A stretch of DNA of 64,000 nt, taken from NCBI RefSeq assembly GCF_000759475.1, contig NZ_CP009454.1, positions 3,844,001 through 3,908,000 of the forward strand. Reading direction: 5' to 3'. Position 1 is the first letter of the stretch. Each line of letters starts with the position of its first letter. The DNA comes from Pantoea rwandensis (lineage in GTDB: Bacteria; Pseudomonadota; Gammaproteobacteria; Enterobacterales; Enterobacteriaceae). Positions 1 through 7,491 of this stretch are shown piece after piece. The notes under the pieces are model-generated. The model did not search any database. It worked only from the letters and a program-made list of their open reading frames with translations, and was not told where the DNA came from. The translations under genes were made by a program, and so were the position numbers.

Positions 1-257
1 CGGATAGCCGAGAGCAGAATCGCTTCGATACCGGCGCGCGAGGTGCCGTCAATCAATATGGTCCAGCGGTTTTCGGTACGAAATACACCACGATACAGCG
101 CCATCACTTCATTCATGTAGTGCGTCATCGCCGGATCGTACTGACCCAGCAACTGGCTCGACATGGCGCGCAGGACACGCGGATCGGCGTTGATAGGACC
201 AGGCCCCATCAGCAGGCGTTGTGGTGGATTAATTTGCGAAAACTGACTGATATCCAT
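1..257 (-). CDS. hpxJ: Ureidoglycine-glyoxylate aminotransferase, N-terminal part (window edge)
   Basis: Only the first 85 or so residues are inside the window; the gene runs off the left end. The N-terminus, with LLMGPGPINADPRVLRAMS followed by the YDPAMTHYMNEVMALYR segment, is typical of class V PLP aminotransferases of the alanine/ureidoglycine-glyoxylate type. HpxJ of Klebsiella transfers the amino group of ureidoglycine to glyoxylate, giving glycine and oxalurate; that chemistry is established for the family and inferred here. The gene follows four ABC transporter genes with a gap of 20 bases that holds an AGGA ribosome binding site, so it is in their operon. This order matches the hpxFGHIJK operon. 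The PLP lysine lies outside the window. A plain alanine-glyoxylate aminotransferase is the alternative, but the context argues for hpxJ. Confidence 0.8.
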   Translation of the reverse strand, partial: MDISQFSQINPPQRLLMGPGPINADPRVLRAMSSQLLGQYDPAMTHYMNEVMALYRGVFRTENRWTILIDGTSRAGIEAILLSAI

Positions 258-277
258 GTGCTATTCCTTTTGAAGAC

Positions 278-1009
278 TTAAAGACGGACGGTGGAGATAA
301 ACTGTTTAAGCTCGGCGGTCTGCGGATTGGCAAACAGCGTTTTGCTGTCGCCCTGCTCCCAGACGCGGCCCTGATGCATAAACACCACGCGATCGCCCAC
401 ATCACGGGCGAAGTTCATTTCATGGGTAACGAGGATCAAGGTCATGCCTTCGGCAGCTAGCTGTTCCAGCACCTTCAGCACTTCGCCCACCAGTTCAGGA
501 TCGAGCGCTGAGGTGATCTCGTCACAGAGTAATACTTTCGGCTGCATCGCCAGCGCACGGGCAATCGCCACGCGCTGTTGTTGTCCACCGGATAAATTGG
601 CCGGGTAGTAGTTAATGCGTTCGCCAAGGCCGACTTTCTCCAGCATCTGCGTCGCCAGCTCGCGGCATTCAGTTTCGCTTTTCTTCAGTACCCGGCGCGG
701 CGCCAGCATCACGTTTTCCAGCGCGGTCATGTGCGGGAACAGGTTGAAGTTCTGGAACACCATGCCCACCGAGCGGCTGATTTCACGCGCCTGTGATTCA
801 CGGTCGGTGATCGTCATACCGCCGAGTTTGATGCTGCCTTCCTGGTAGCCTTCCAGTCCGTTCATGCAGCGCAGCAAGGTACTTTTTCCCGAGCCGCTGC
901 GGCCGATGATCGAAATCACCTCGCCGTTGTCGATATCCAGATCGACACCTTTCAGAACGTGGTTGTCGCCGTAGTACTTCTGGACCTGATTAATGGTGAT
1001 GAGCGGCAT
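278..1009 (-). CDS. Polar amino-acid type ABC transporter ATPase of the hpx operon
   Basis: This 243-residue protein is the ATP-binding subunit of an importer of the polar amino acid uptake (GlnQ/HisP-like) family. It has a Walker A motif GRSGSGKS near residue 36, a Q-loop around QNFNLFPH, the signature LSGGQQQR and a Walker B VLLCDE followed by the D-loop SALD. It overlaps the upstream permease gene by 20 bases and is followed by hpxJ, so it is translated within one operon. The position corresponds to one of the hpxF-I genes of the Klebsiella hpxFGHIJK operon, but I cannot say which letter from sequence alone. The substrate is unknown; allantoin, allantoate, ureidoglycolate or another purine breakdown product are reasonable guesses from the neighbours. 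Confidence 0.9.
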   Translation of the reverse strand: MPLITINQVQKYYGDNHVLKGVDLDIDNGEVISIIGRSGSGKSTLLRCMNGLEGYQEGSIKLGGMTITDRESQAREISRSVGMVFQNFNLFPHMTALENVMLAPRRVLKKSETECRELATQMLEKVGLGERINYYPANLSGGQQQRVAIARALAMQPKVLLCDEITSALDPELVGEVLKVLEQLAAEGMTLILVTHEMNFARDVGDRVVFMHQGRVWEQGDSKTLFANPQTAELKQFISTVRL

Positions 1010-1646
1010 TGAATTTTTTCTCCAGGTACTGGCTGTAACGCGACAGCGGATAACACATCAGGAAGTAACCCAGCGCCACCAGGCCAAATACCTTAAAGGG
1101 CTGATACGTCACATTGTTCAAAATAGTGCCGGCTTTAGTCAGCTCGACGAAACCGATAATCGATGCCAGCGCGGTGCCTTTGATCACCTGAACGGCAAAG
1201 CCCACGGTCGGCGCGATGGCGATGCGAATCGCCTGTGGTGCCACCACGCGAAACAGCGTTTGACCAAAAGTCAGGCCGAGGCAGCGCGATGCTTCCCACT
1301 GGCCTTTCGGCAGCGCACGAATACTGCCGTGCCAGATATCCACCAAAAATGCGCTGGTGTAGAAGGTCAATGCCAGCGAAGCGGCGGTCCAGGGTGCCAC
1401 ATCAATGCCAAACAGCCCGACGCCAAAGAAGGCGAGGAACAGCTGCATCAACAACGGCGTACCTTGAAACAGTTCGGTGTAGCAGCGAATCAGGCGCGTC
1501 AGCCATGGGCGATTCAGCAGGCGCAAAAACAGCAGCGGTAAGGTCACCAGCGTGCCGCCGAAAAAAGCCACCAGCGACAGTAAAATCGTCCAGCGCGCCG
1601 CCAGCAGCAGGTTGCGCAGGATGTCCCAGTCAGTAAAGGTTGTCAT
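990..1646 (-). CDS. ABC transporter permease of the hpx operon (distal)
   Basis: This inner-membrane permease of 218 residues belongs to the HisM/GlnP family of polar amino-acid importers. Hydrophobic segments recur through the protein, and the cytoplasmic coupling loop with the EAA-type pattern GQWEASRCLGLTFGQTLFRVVAPQA is visible in the middle. I chose the start at 1646 rather than the longer reading at 1667 because its ATG overlaps the TGA of the preceding permease (ATGA), the usual coupling in such operons. It overlaps the ATPase gene by 20 bases. It would form a heterodimeric channel with the permease encoded immediately upstream. Confidence 0.88.
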   Translation of the reverse strand: MTTFTDWDILRNLLLAARWTILLSLVAFFGGTLVTLPLLFLRLLNRPWLTRLIRCYTELFQGTPLLMQLFLAFFGVGLFGIDVAPWTAASLALTFYTSAFLVDIWHGSIRALPKGQWEASRCLGLTFGQTLFRVVAPQAIRIAIAPTVGFAVQVIKGTALASIIGFVELTKAGTILNNVTYQPFKVFGLVALGYFLMCYPLSRYSQYLEKKFNAAHHH

Positions 1647-2311
1647 GCGGGCTGCGCTCCAAACCATTTACGCCCCAGCGCCAGCAGCAGCTGTCGCATG
1701 GCAATCGACAACGCCAGATAGATCAGCGTGGTCACCAGATAGACTTCAAAACTCAAGAATGTACGCGACTGAATCAGGTTGGCGGCGAAGGTCAGCTCTT
1801 CGTACGACACCTGCGACACCACCGATGAACCCAGCATCACAATGATGCACTGGCTGACCAGCGCCGGATAAATTCGTTGCAGCGACGGCGGCAGTACCAC
1901 GCGGATAAAGGTCTGCGTGCGGGTCAACCCCAGCACACGGCCCGCTTCCCACTGCCCTTTCGGCGTCACCTGAATCCCGGCACGGATAATTTCAGTGCTA
2001 TACGCGCCAAGGTTAATCAACATCGCCAGCAGCGCTGCTTCGCCCGCCGTCAGTTTCAGACCAAGATTGGGCAAACCAAAGACGATAAAAAACAGCTGTA
2101 CCACGAATGGCGTGTTACGGATCAGCTCGACATAAACGCCCCAGATGCGACTCGCCCAGCTCGGTTTGCCACTGCGCAGCGCCGCGCCGAGAATCCCCAG
2201 ACTCACCCCGCCCACCGTGGCGAGAACCGTTATCTGAATCGTGACCCACAGCCCTGCCAGTAACTCTGGCCAGTGCGGCCAGAGATCTGCAAAATTGAGT
2301 TGCCCAATCAT
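1643..2311 (-). CDS. ABC transporter permease of the hpx operon (proximal)
   Basis: This second inner-membrane permease, 222 residues, is paralogous to the gene downstream. It has several hydrophobic helices and the same coupling-loop pattern, here GQWEAGRVLGLTRTQTFIRVVLPPSLQRI. It starts four bases after the stop of the solute-binding protein gene and ends in an ATGA overlap with the next permease. Two non-identical permeases, one ATPase and one family 3 binding protein form a complete polar amino-acid type importer. Such systems usually carry amino acids or small charged nitrogen compounds; the operon context suggests an intermediate of purine catabolism. Confidence 0.88.
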   Translation of the reverse strand: MIGQLNFADLWPHWPELLAGLWVTIQITVLATVGGVSLGILGAALRSGKPSWASRIWGVYVELIRNTPFVVQLFFIVFGLPNLGLKLTAGEAALLAMLINLGAYSTEIIRAGIQVTPKGQWEAGRVLGLTRTQTFIRVVLPPSLQRIYPALVSQCIIVMLGSSVVSQVSYEELTFAANLIQSRTFLSFEVYLVTTLIYLALSIAMRQLLLALGRKWFGAQPA

Positions 2312-2315
2312 TGCG

Positions 2316-3101
2316 TTATGCGCCGAGGTTGGCTGGCAGTGGGGCTTTCAGCCACTCTTCTGACAGCTTGTTCAGCGTACCGTCTTTGATGCCCTGCTCA
2401 ATCAACGCATTCACTTTGTCTTTCAGCGCCGGTTCATCTTTCTTCAGACCGATAAAGCACGGTGAATCTTTCAGCATGAACTGCGGCACCGGTGCTTTTT
2501 CTGCGTTCTGGCGCGCAATGGCCGCTACCACGAGGTTACCGGTCGCGACGTACTGCACTTGACCAGAAAGATAGGCTGACAGCGTGGTGTTGTTATCTTC
2601 ATAACGCTTTACCTGAGCATCTTTTGGCGCCACATCGCTCAACACCATGTCTTCCACTGCACCGCGCGTCACACCAATTGATTTGCCGCTCAATGCCGCC
2701 GCATCTTTCAGTGGCTCGCCTTTTGGACCAAATACGCCGAGGAAGAACGGCGCATAGGCACGGCTGAAATCGATCACTTTCTCGCGTTCGGCGTTTTTGC
2801 CCATGCTGGAGATCACCAGATCCACTTTATCGGTTTGCAGATACGGCACGCGGTTGGCGCTGGAAACAGGGACCAGCTGCAACTTCAGTTTCATCTCCTT
2901 TGCCAGGTACTTGGCCATGTCGATGTCATAGCCCTGCGGCTGCAAATCCGTGCCAACTGAACCAAACGGCGGGAAGTCCTGCGGCACCGCAATGCGGATG
3001 ACGCCACGCTTCTGAATGTCTTGTAGCTGATCGGCCATCGCACTGCCGACCTGAGCCATCAGCAATGCTGCGCCTGCGACTGCCAGTAAAACTTTTTTCA
3101 T
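2316..3101 (-). CDS. Periplasmic solute-binding protein (family 3) of the hpx operon
   Basis: This is a 261-residue periplasmic binding protein with a clear signal peptide: MKK, a hydrophobic core AVAGAALLMAQ and a cleavage site after GSAMA. The mature part begins LQDIQKRGVIRIAVPQDFPPFG, the hallmark of the family 3 extracellular solute-binding proteins, and contains the Y-D-I-D-M-A-K-YLAKEM motif. A longer reading to 3158 was rejected because the signal peptide starts at the ATG at 3101 and the sigma-54 promoter candidate would lie inside the longer gene. It is the first gene of the operon that continues through two permeases, the ATPase and hpxJ. Its ligand sets the transporter's specificity and is not known. 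Confidence 0.9.
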   Translation of the reverse strand: MKKVLLAVAGAALLMAQVGSAMADQLQDIQKRGVIRIAVPQDFPPFGSVGTDLQPQGYDIDMAKYLAKEMKLKLQLVPVSSANRVPYLQTDKVDLVISSMGKNAEREKVIDFSRAYAPFFLGVFGPKGEPLKDAAALSGKSIGVTRGAVEDMVLSDVAPKDAQVKRYEDNNTTLSAYLSGQVQYVATGNLVVAAIARQNAEKAPVPQFMLKDSPCFIGLKKDEPALKDKVNALIEQGIKDGTLNKLSEEWLKAPLPANLGA

Positions 3102-3153
3102 TATGCACCCCGGTGAGTTTATCGTGAAACAAAAGATTCTTGATAAAACGATT

Positions 3154-3169
3154 TGCAACTAATGTGCCA
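3154..3169 (-). promoter_or_regulatory. Sigma-54 promoter, near-perfect, for the transporter-hpxJ operon
   Basis: On the minus strand the sequence reads TGGCACATTAGTTGCA, which matches the sigma-54 consensus TGGCACG-N4-TTGCW at all but one position, with GG and GC separated by exactly ten bases. Transcription would start near 3143, leaving a leader of about 42 bases before the ATG at 3101. An NtrC-like dyad is centred about 142 bases upstream. No comparable sigma-70 promoter stood out. Confidence 0.8.
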
Positions 3170-3226
3170 ACCACAGGGTGCGAGGAGTAAAGGGAAGAAA
3201 AACGAATAAACACGGAGTTTGGGGCG

Positions 3227-3248
3227 ATAAAAACGGGCTTTAAGCCCG
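3227..3248 (-). terminator. Intrinsic terminator of hpxU
   Basis: On the minus strand CGGGCTTAAAGCCCG is followed by TTTTTATC. It lies 48 bases past the hpxU stop and ahead of the sigma-54 promoter, so hpxU and the transporter operon are separate transcription units although co-directional. Confidence 0.75.
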
Positions 3249-3269
3249 CATAAAAACCCGATCCAAAAA

Positions 3270-3292
3270 GGTGCAAAGCACCAAAGTGGTGC
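3270..3292. promoter_or_regulatory. NtrC-like enhancer site upstream of the hpx transporter operon
   Basis: GCACC-AAAGT-GGTGC (3278-3292) is a perfect dyad of the NtrC type (family consensus TGCACC-N5-GGTGCA). A third half-site GGTGC sits three bases to the left (3270-3274). The dyad is about 142 bases upstream of the predicted sigma-54 start, similar to the placement of NtrC sites at glnAp2 of E. coli. It lies immediately beyond the hpxU stop codon. Confidence 0.65.
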
Positions 3293-3295
3293 CCA

Positions 3296-4135
3296 CTATC
3301 GGTGTTCCAGTTCATCCAGATGCTGATAAAGATCGGCAATTTGATGAATACGCTGACGACCTTGCGACAGCATTTCATGCAGCAGTGCATTCGCCAGCAG
3401 GTTGATCAGACTCATCGCCGAGGCATAGCTATCAAAGGCGGAGACGCTGTCGAGCGGCGCACACAGCTGCCAGTGTGCCAGGGTGATAATGCCTTGCGCC
3501 TGCGGCTCGCACAGCGCCAGCACCGGGATGTTGCTCTGCTGTAGCTGCTGCATCAGGGGGCGGATGATGCGTGGACGGCGACGGAAGGCCATCACCACCA
3601 CGATATCTTCGGATGTGATATCCACCAACTCCTCGCCCAGCGTCTGGCCGGGTTGCGGGAGCACATGTACCTGCGGACGCGCCTGCATTAACTGCTGGCG
3701 CAGGTGCAATGCCACCGGATAGGCGTTACGCATGCCGATAATAAACACCCGCTTTGCGTCACCCATCGCCTGAATCACTTCGCCAAACTGCTGCGGGTCG
3801 ATGCTGTTCACCCACTGCGTCAGGTTCGCCATCTCCTGCTTGTAATGACGCGACAGTAAGGTATTGCCCTGCACCGCATCGCGGTTGTCGGTGAGGGGCA
3901 TGCCGCTCTGACGCAGCGTACGCAGCTCATCACGCATGTCCTTGTATTTCTCATAGCCCAGACGTTTAAACAGGCGGCTGACTGTCGCCTTCGATACCCC
4001 GCTCAGCCGCGCCAGCTCTGCGCTGTTGTAGCTGATCAGGTCATCAAAATGGTCAAACACAAAATCAGCAATACGCTGCTCCTGCGGCGACAGCTGCGGA
4101 TAGTGACTGCGAAGGCGTTCATCAAGCTGTTTCAT
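3296..4135 (-). CDS. hpxU: RpiR/MurR-family transcriptional regulator of the hpx genes
   Basis: This is a cytoplasmic regulator of about 279 residues with the RpiR architecture. An N-terminal helix-turn-helix domain (SPQEQRIADFVFDHFDD ... SAELARLSGVSKATVSRLFKRLGY) is followed by a SIS sugar-isomerase-like domain (VFIIGMRNAYPVALHLRQQL ... DIVVVMAFRRRPR). SIS domains bind phosphosugars or other small acids, so the effector could be a pathway intermediate such as oxalurate or oxamate; that is inference. The start at 4135 has an AGGA six bases upstream; the adjacent ATG at 4138 is also possible, and the open frame to 4234 is not needed. It is transcribed away from hpxWXYZ across a 170-base gap and ends before the transporter operon. 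Position and family fit HpxU of Klebsiella. Confidence 0.78.
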   Translation of the reverse strand: MKQLDERLRSHYPQLSPQEQRIADFVFDHFDDLISYNSAELARLSGVSKATVSRLFKRLGYEKYKDMRDELRTLRQSGMPLTDNRDAVQGNTLLSRHYKQEMANLTQWVNSIDPQQFGEVIQAMGDAKRVFIIGMRNAYPVALHLRQQLMQARPQVHVLPQPGQTLGEELVDITSEDIVVVMAFRRRPRIIRPLMQQLQQSNIPVLALCEPQAQGIITLAHWQLCAPLDSVSAFDSYASAMSLINLLANALLHEMLSQGRQRIHQIADLYQHLDELEHR

Positions 4136-4204
4136 CATGGGTCCTGTAACTTTCGTTTCATCACAAGCTAGCACAAATCGATCCACATTGATGTCCAACC
4201 AAAA

Positions 4205-4220
4205 CTGGAACAGCTCTTGC
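4205..4220 (+). promoter_or_regulatory. Sigma-54 promoter candidate for hpxWXYZ
   Basis: TGGAACAGCTCTTGCT (4206-4221) keeps the invariant GG and GC ten bases apart and differs from TGGCACG-N4-TTGCW at two positions. The start would be near 4232, giving a leader of about 80 bases that contains a long inverted repeat before the hpxW ATG. No strong NtrC dyad was found in the 130 bases upstream. Confidence 0.55.
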
Positions 4221-4237
4221 TTAGATCTCCTCACGGA

Positions 4238-4287
4238 TTTGTAGGGGCTCCCATTATGGCGACCACTAACCTAATCCCCCCTACAAA
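4238..4287. promoter_or_regulatory. 10-bp inverted repeat in the hpxW leader, possible HpxU operator
   Basis: TTTGTAGGGG at 4238-4247 is repeated perfectly inverted as CCCCTACAAA at 4278-4287, with centres 40 bases apart (about four helical turns). It ends 24 bases before the hpxW start. It may be an operator for the regulator encoded next door, or form a stem-loop in the mRNA leader close to the ribosome binding site. Neither is established. Confidence 0.5.
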
Positions 4288-4311
4288 AGAATCAATGATG
4301 AAGAGTTCACT

Positions 4312-5898
4312 ATGATACAGAGCAACATGGCTCCGCTCGGCATGGCCGTCACCCCACATCATCTCGCCAGTGAAAGCGCACTGGCGGTTTTACGCGAAGG
4401 CGGCAACGCGATTGAAGCGATGGTGGCGGCCGCGGCCACTATCGCGGTTGTCTATCCGCACATGAACGGCTTGGGCGGCGATGGCTTTTGGTTGGTCGTG
4501 CCGCCCAATGGCGATCCTATCGCTATCGATGCCAGTGGCGCAGCAGGCTCGCTGGCGCACCTCGACTTCTATCACGGCGAAAGCCACATTCCGCATCGCG
4601 GTCCTAAAGCCGCGCTAACCGTAGCGGGCACGGTGAGTGGCTGGCAGGAGGCGTTAACGCTGGCTGAAGAGCTAGGTTCTGCGCCGTTGCCGTTAGCCCG
4701 TTTACTGCGTGACGCCATTCGCTATGCTGCCGATGGCATTCCTGTTACTGCATCGCAGGCTGCGGCCACTGCCGCAAAGCAACATGAATTACTTGATCAG
4801 CCTGGCTTCGCTGCGACCTTCTTGCCTGACGGCACCGTGCCTGGCGCCGGTAGCCGTTTTACCCAGCCCGCGCTTGCCAATACGCTTAGCGTGTTGAGTG
4901 AACAGGGTCTGGAGAGTTTCTATCGCGGCGAGCTGGCCCACCATCTGGCACGTGAAATGACCGCGCTGGGTATGCCGATCACCCTGGAAGATCTTCAGAA
5001 ACAGCACGCGCGCCGCTGCACGCCGTTACATCTGGCACACAGCGAGGGCGACATCTGGAATATGACGCCACCGACGCAAGGTTTGGTATCGCTGGCAATT
5101 CTGGGCATCACCGACCGGTTGAACATGGCAGAGGCGGATGAGGCACAAACCGTGCACCGCATTGTTGAGGCCACCAAAAAAGCCTTTGCCTTGCGCGACA
5201 AACACATCACCGATCCACGTCACATCGACTTCAATGTGCAAGAGCTGCTCGATGCCGATCACCTTGCCACACTGGCGGCGCAAATTAACCACCAGCAAGC
5301 CGCACCGTGGGGAACCGGACGAGGTCCTGGCGATACCGTGTGGATGGGCGTGATGGACAGCAGCGGCTTAGCCGTCTCCTTTATCCAAAGTATCTATCAC
5401 GAATTTGGCAGCGGCGTCGTACTGCCGGGCACAGGCATTACCTGGCAAAACCGTGGTGCCGCCTTTAGCCTGCAACCGGGCCATCTGCTGGCGCTGGAAC
5501 CTGGTAAACAACCGTTCCATACCTTAAATCCAGCGGCTGCGCGCCTGAAAGATGGTCGCACGATGGTTTACGGATCAATGGGGGGCGATGGCCAACCACA
5601 AACGCAGGCGGCGATTTTTACCCGCCACGTCATTCAGGGACAGCCACTGCAACAGGCGGTCAGTGCACCGCGCTGGTTGCTGGGGCGAACCTGGGGACAA
5701 TCCTCTGACTCTCTCAAACTCGAAGCGCGCATGTCAGCAGAAACGGTGCAGCAGTTGCGCGAACTCGGCCATGACGTTGAGCTGTTGCCTGATTTCAGCG
5801 AAGTAGTCGGCCACGCTGGCGCCATCGTCAGACACAATAACGGCATGCTGGAAGGTGCCTTCGATCCACGTAGCAACGGCAGCGCAGCCGGCTTTTAA
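4312..5898 (+). CDS. hpxW: Oxamate amidohydrolase, gamma-glutamyltransferase-like Ntn hydrolase
   Basis: The 528-residue protein belongs to the gamma-glutamyltranspeptidase superfamily of self-cleaving N-terminal nucleophile hydrolases. HpxW of Klebsiella hydrolyses oxamate to oxalate and ammonia. The expected cleavage point is Gly-Asp-Thr-Val-Trp-Met-Gly; Thr342 would become the nucleophile at the N-terminus of the small subunit. The C-terminal GSMGGDGQPQ segment is the family's conserved glycine motif. There is no signal peptide, unlike periplasmic gamma-glutamyltransferases, so it should be cytoplasmic. It is the first gene of hpxWXYZ; hpxX follows after 11 bases. Release of the last nitrogen of the purine skeleton as ammonia fits nitrogen-controlled expression. 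Confidence 0.88.
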   Translation: MIQSNMAPLGMAVTPHHLASESALAVLREGGNAIEAMVAAAATIAVVYPHMNGLGGDGFWLVVPPNGDPIAIDASGAAGSLAHLDFYHGESHIPHRGPKAALTVAGTVSGWQEALTLAEELGSAPLPLARLLRDAIRYAADGIPVTASQAAATAAKQHELLDQPGFAATFLPDGTVPGAGSRFTQPALANTLSVLSEQGLESFYRGELAHHLAREMTALGMPITLEDLQKQHARRCTPLHLAHSEGDIWNMTPPTQGLVSLAILGITDRLNMAEADEAQTVHRIVEATKKAFALRDKHITDPRHIDFNVQELLDADHLATLAAQINHQQAAPWGTGRGPGDTVWMGVMDSSGLAVSFIQSIYHEFGSGVVLPGTGITWQNRGAAFSLQPGHLLALEPGKQPFHTLNPAAARLKDGRTMVYGSMGGDGQPQTQAAIFTRHVIQGQPLQQAVSAPRWLLGRTWGQSSDSLKLEARMSAETVQQLRELGHDVELLPDFSEVVGHAGAIVRHNNGMLEGAFDPRSNGSAAGF

Positions 5899-5909
5899 AG
5901 GAAACCATC

Positions 5910-6095
5910 ATGCATTCGCAACCGGACTGGGCGGCTTATATCGCTCAAATGGAACAGATTCTGGCTCTGGAGCTGGACGAAGCACGTCGCGCTGAATTGC
6001 TGGTGCAGTTCAATCGCATCGCCGCCATGGCTGAACCGCTCATGGCTTTCCCGCTGGATGACCGGCTGGAAGTGGCAGGAGTGTTCCATCCATGA
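5910..6095 (+). CDS. hpxX: Small AtzG/GatC-like partner protein of oxalurate catabolism
   Basis: This 61-residue protein, beginning MHSQPDWAAYIAQMEQILAL, is mostly helical with a conserved pattern of acidic residues and the ending PLDDRLEVAGVFHP. It resembles the AtzG/DUF4089 family, small proteins of GatC-like fold that bind and stabilise amidase-signature enzymes. The next gene, hpxY, is such an amidase, and the two overlap as ATGA, so they are translationally coupled and probably form a complex. By analogy with AtzG-AtzE of cyanuric acid breakdown, HpxX would be needed for stability or activity of HpxY; that is inference. It is easily missed because of its size. Confidence 0.82.
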   Translation: MHSQPDWAAYIAQMEQILALELDEARRAELLVQFNRIAAMAEPLMAFPLDDRLEVAGVFHP

Positions 6096-7489
6096 AACTG
6101 GCATCGTTATCCATCAAAGCGCTCAATCATGCGCTGAATCAAGGTGATATTAGCGCCCGTGAAGTGGCGCAACAGACGTTGAACGCCATTGAACAGCACA
6201 ATCCAGCGCTCAATGCGTGGACCGGAATCACCGGTCAGCGCATGTTGCGCGAGGCGGATCAGGTCGATTTGCAACGCCAGCGCGGTGAAGTATTGCCTGT
6301 GCTGGCGGGTATTCCTTATGCGGTTAAAAACCTGTTTGATGTTGCCGGTCACAGCACCCTTGCTGGTGCCAGCTTGTTCAGTGAACGTGCAGCGGCCTGC
6401 GAAGATGCGTGGGCGGTGAGTCAACTGCGTCAGTCCGGTGCACTGCTCTCCGGCATGCTGAATATGGATGCCTATGCTTACGGCTTTACCACCGAAAACA
6501 CCCATTATGGCCCGACCCATAACCCGCGCGATTTGAGCCGCGTGGCCGGTGGTTCCTCGGGCGGCTCGGCGGCGGCCGTCGCGTCGGGCTTGGTGCACTT
6601 CTCACTGGGTACCGATACCAATGGCTCGATCCGCGTGCCGGCCTCGTTGTGCGGTATCTATGGACTCAAACCGACCTTTGGTCGCTTATCGCGCAGTGGC
6701 AGTCATCCTTTTGTTGCCAGCCTCGATCATATCGGTCCGTTTGCTCGCTCGGTGGAAGATTTGAGTCTGGTGTACGATGCGCTGCAAGGTCACGATGCCA
6801 GCGATGCTTTCCAGGCAGCGCAGGCGAAGGAACCGGCCAGTGACGGATTAGTCAAAGGCGCAGAAGGCATACGTAGCGCAGTGCTGGGCGGTTTCTTTTC
6901 GACCTGGTGCAGCGAGGAAGCACGCGCTGCCTTGCAAGTGGTGGCACAAGCGCTGGATGCCAGCGAAGAAGTCACGTTAGCCAACGCGGAAATTGCCCGC
7001 TCAGCAGCCTTTATCCTCACCGCCTCAGAAGGCGGCAATCACTATCTGCCCGCTTTGCGCAATATGCCCGAGCAATTCGAACCGAACTCTCGCGAGCGTC
7101 TGCTGGCCGGTGCGATGCTGCCTTCCGCGTGGTATGTGCAGGCGCAGCGCTTCCGCCGTCATTTCCAACAGCAGGTGTTACCCCTGTTTGAACAATTCGA
7201 TGTCCTGATTGCACCGGCGACCCCTTGCACCGCGACCACCATTGGGCAAGAGACGATTCACATTAACGGCCTGGATTTGCCGACGCGCGCCAGTATGGGC
7301 ATGCTGACACAGCCGATTTCCTTCCTCGGCTTGCCGGTCTGTACCGTGCCTTTGCAAACTGCCAGCGGATTACCGATTGGCTTACAGTTAATCGCTGCAC
7401 CGTTTAAAGAACATCTTGCACTGCGCGCCGCCTGGGCACTGCAGCAGCAAGGGTTGACCCTGCCACAAACCACCCTGATGGATGCGTAA
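6092..7489 (+). CDS. hpxY: AtzE-family amidase of oxalurate catabolism
   Basis: This 465-residue amidase-signature hydrolase carries the complete Lys-cisSer-Ser triad. By spacing it is Lys79 in PYAVKNLFD, Ser155 in the GGSSGGSAAAV motif and Ser179 in GTDTNGSIR. AtzE relatives hydrolyse ureido or carboxybiuret bonds. In this operon the likely substrate is oxalurate, giving oxamate for HpxW, but the substrate cannot be read from sequence. It overlaps hpxX by four bases (ATGA) and is followed two bases later by hpxZ, so W-X-Y-Z form one operon. A GatA function is unlikely given the missing gatB partner and the context. Confidence 0.87.
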   Translation: MKLASLSIKALNHALNQGDISAREVAQQTLNAIEQHNPALNAWTGITGQRMLREADQVDLQRQRGEVLPVLAGIPYAVKNLFDVAGHSTLAGASLFSERAAACEDAWAVSQLRQSGALLSGMLNMDAYAYGFTTENTHYGPTHNPRDLSRVAGGSSGGSAAAVASGLVHFSLGTDTNGSIRVPASLCGIYGLKPTFGRLSRSGSHPFVASLDHIGPFARSVEDLSLVYDALQGHDASDAFQAAQAKEPASDGLVKGAEGIRSAVLGGFFSTWCSEEARAALQVVAQALDASEEVTLANAEIARSAAFILTASEGGNHYLPALRNMPEQFEPNSRERLLAGAMLPSAWYVQAQRFRRHFQQQVLPLFEQFDVLIAPATPCTATTIGQETIHINGLDLPTRASMGMLTQPISFLGLPVCTVPLQTASGLPIGLQLIAAPFKEHLALRAAWALQQQGLTLPQTTLMDA

Positions 7490-7491
7490 CC

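Noticed and set aside
6092..7489. GatA subunit of the glutamyl-tRNA amidotransferase
   Set aside because: The amidase triad is shared, but there is no gatB, the small partner gene resembles AtzG, and the operon belongs to oxalurate catabolism; enterics also charge tRNA-Gln directly.
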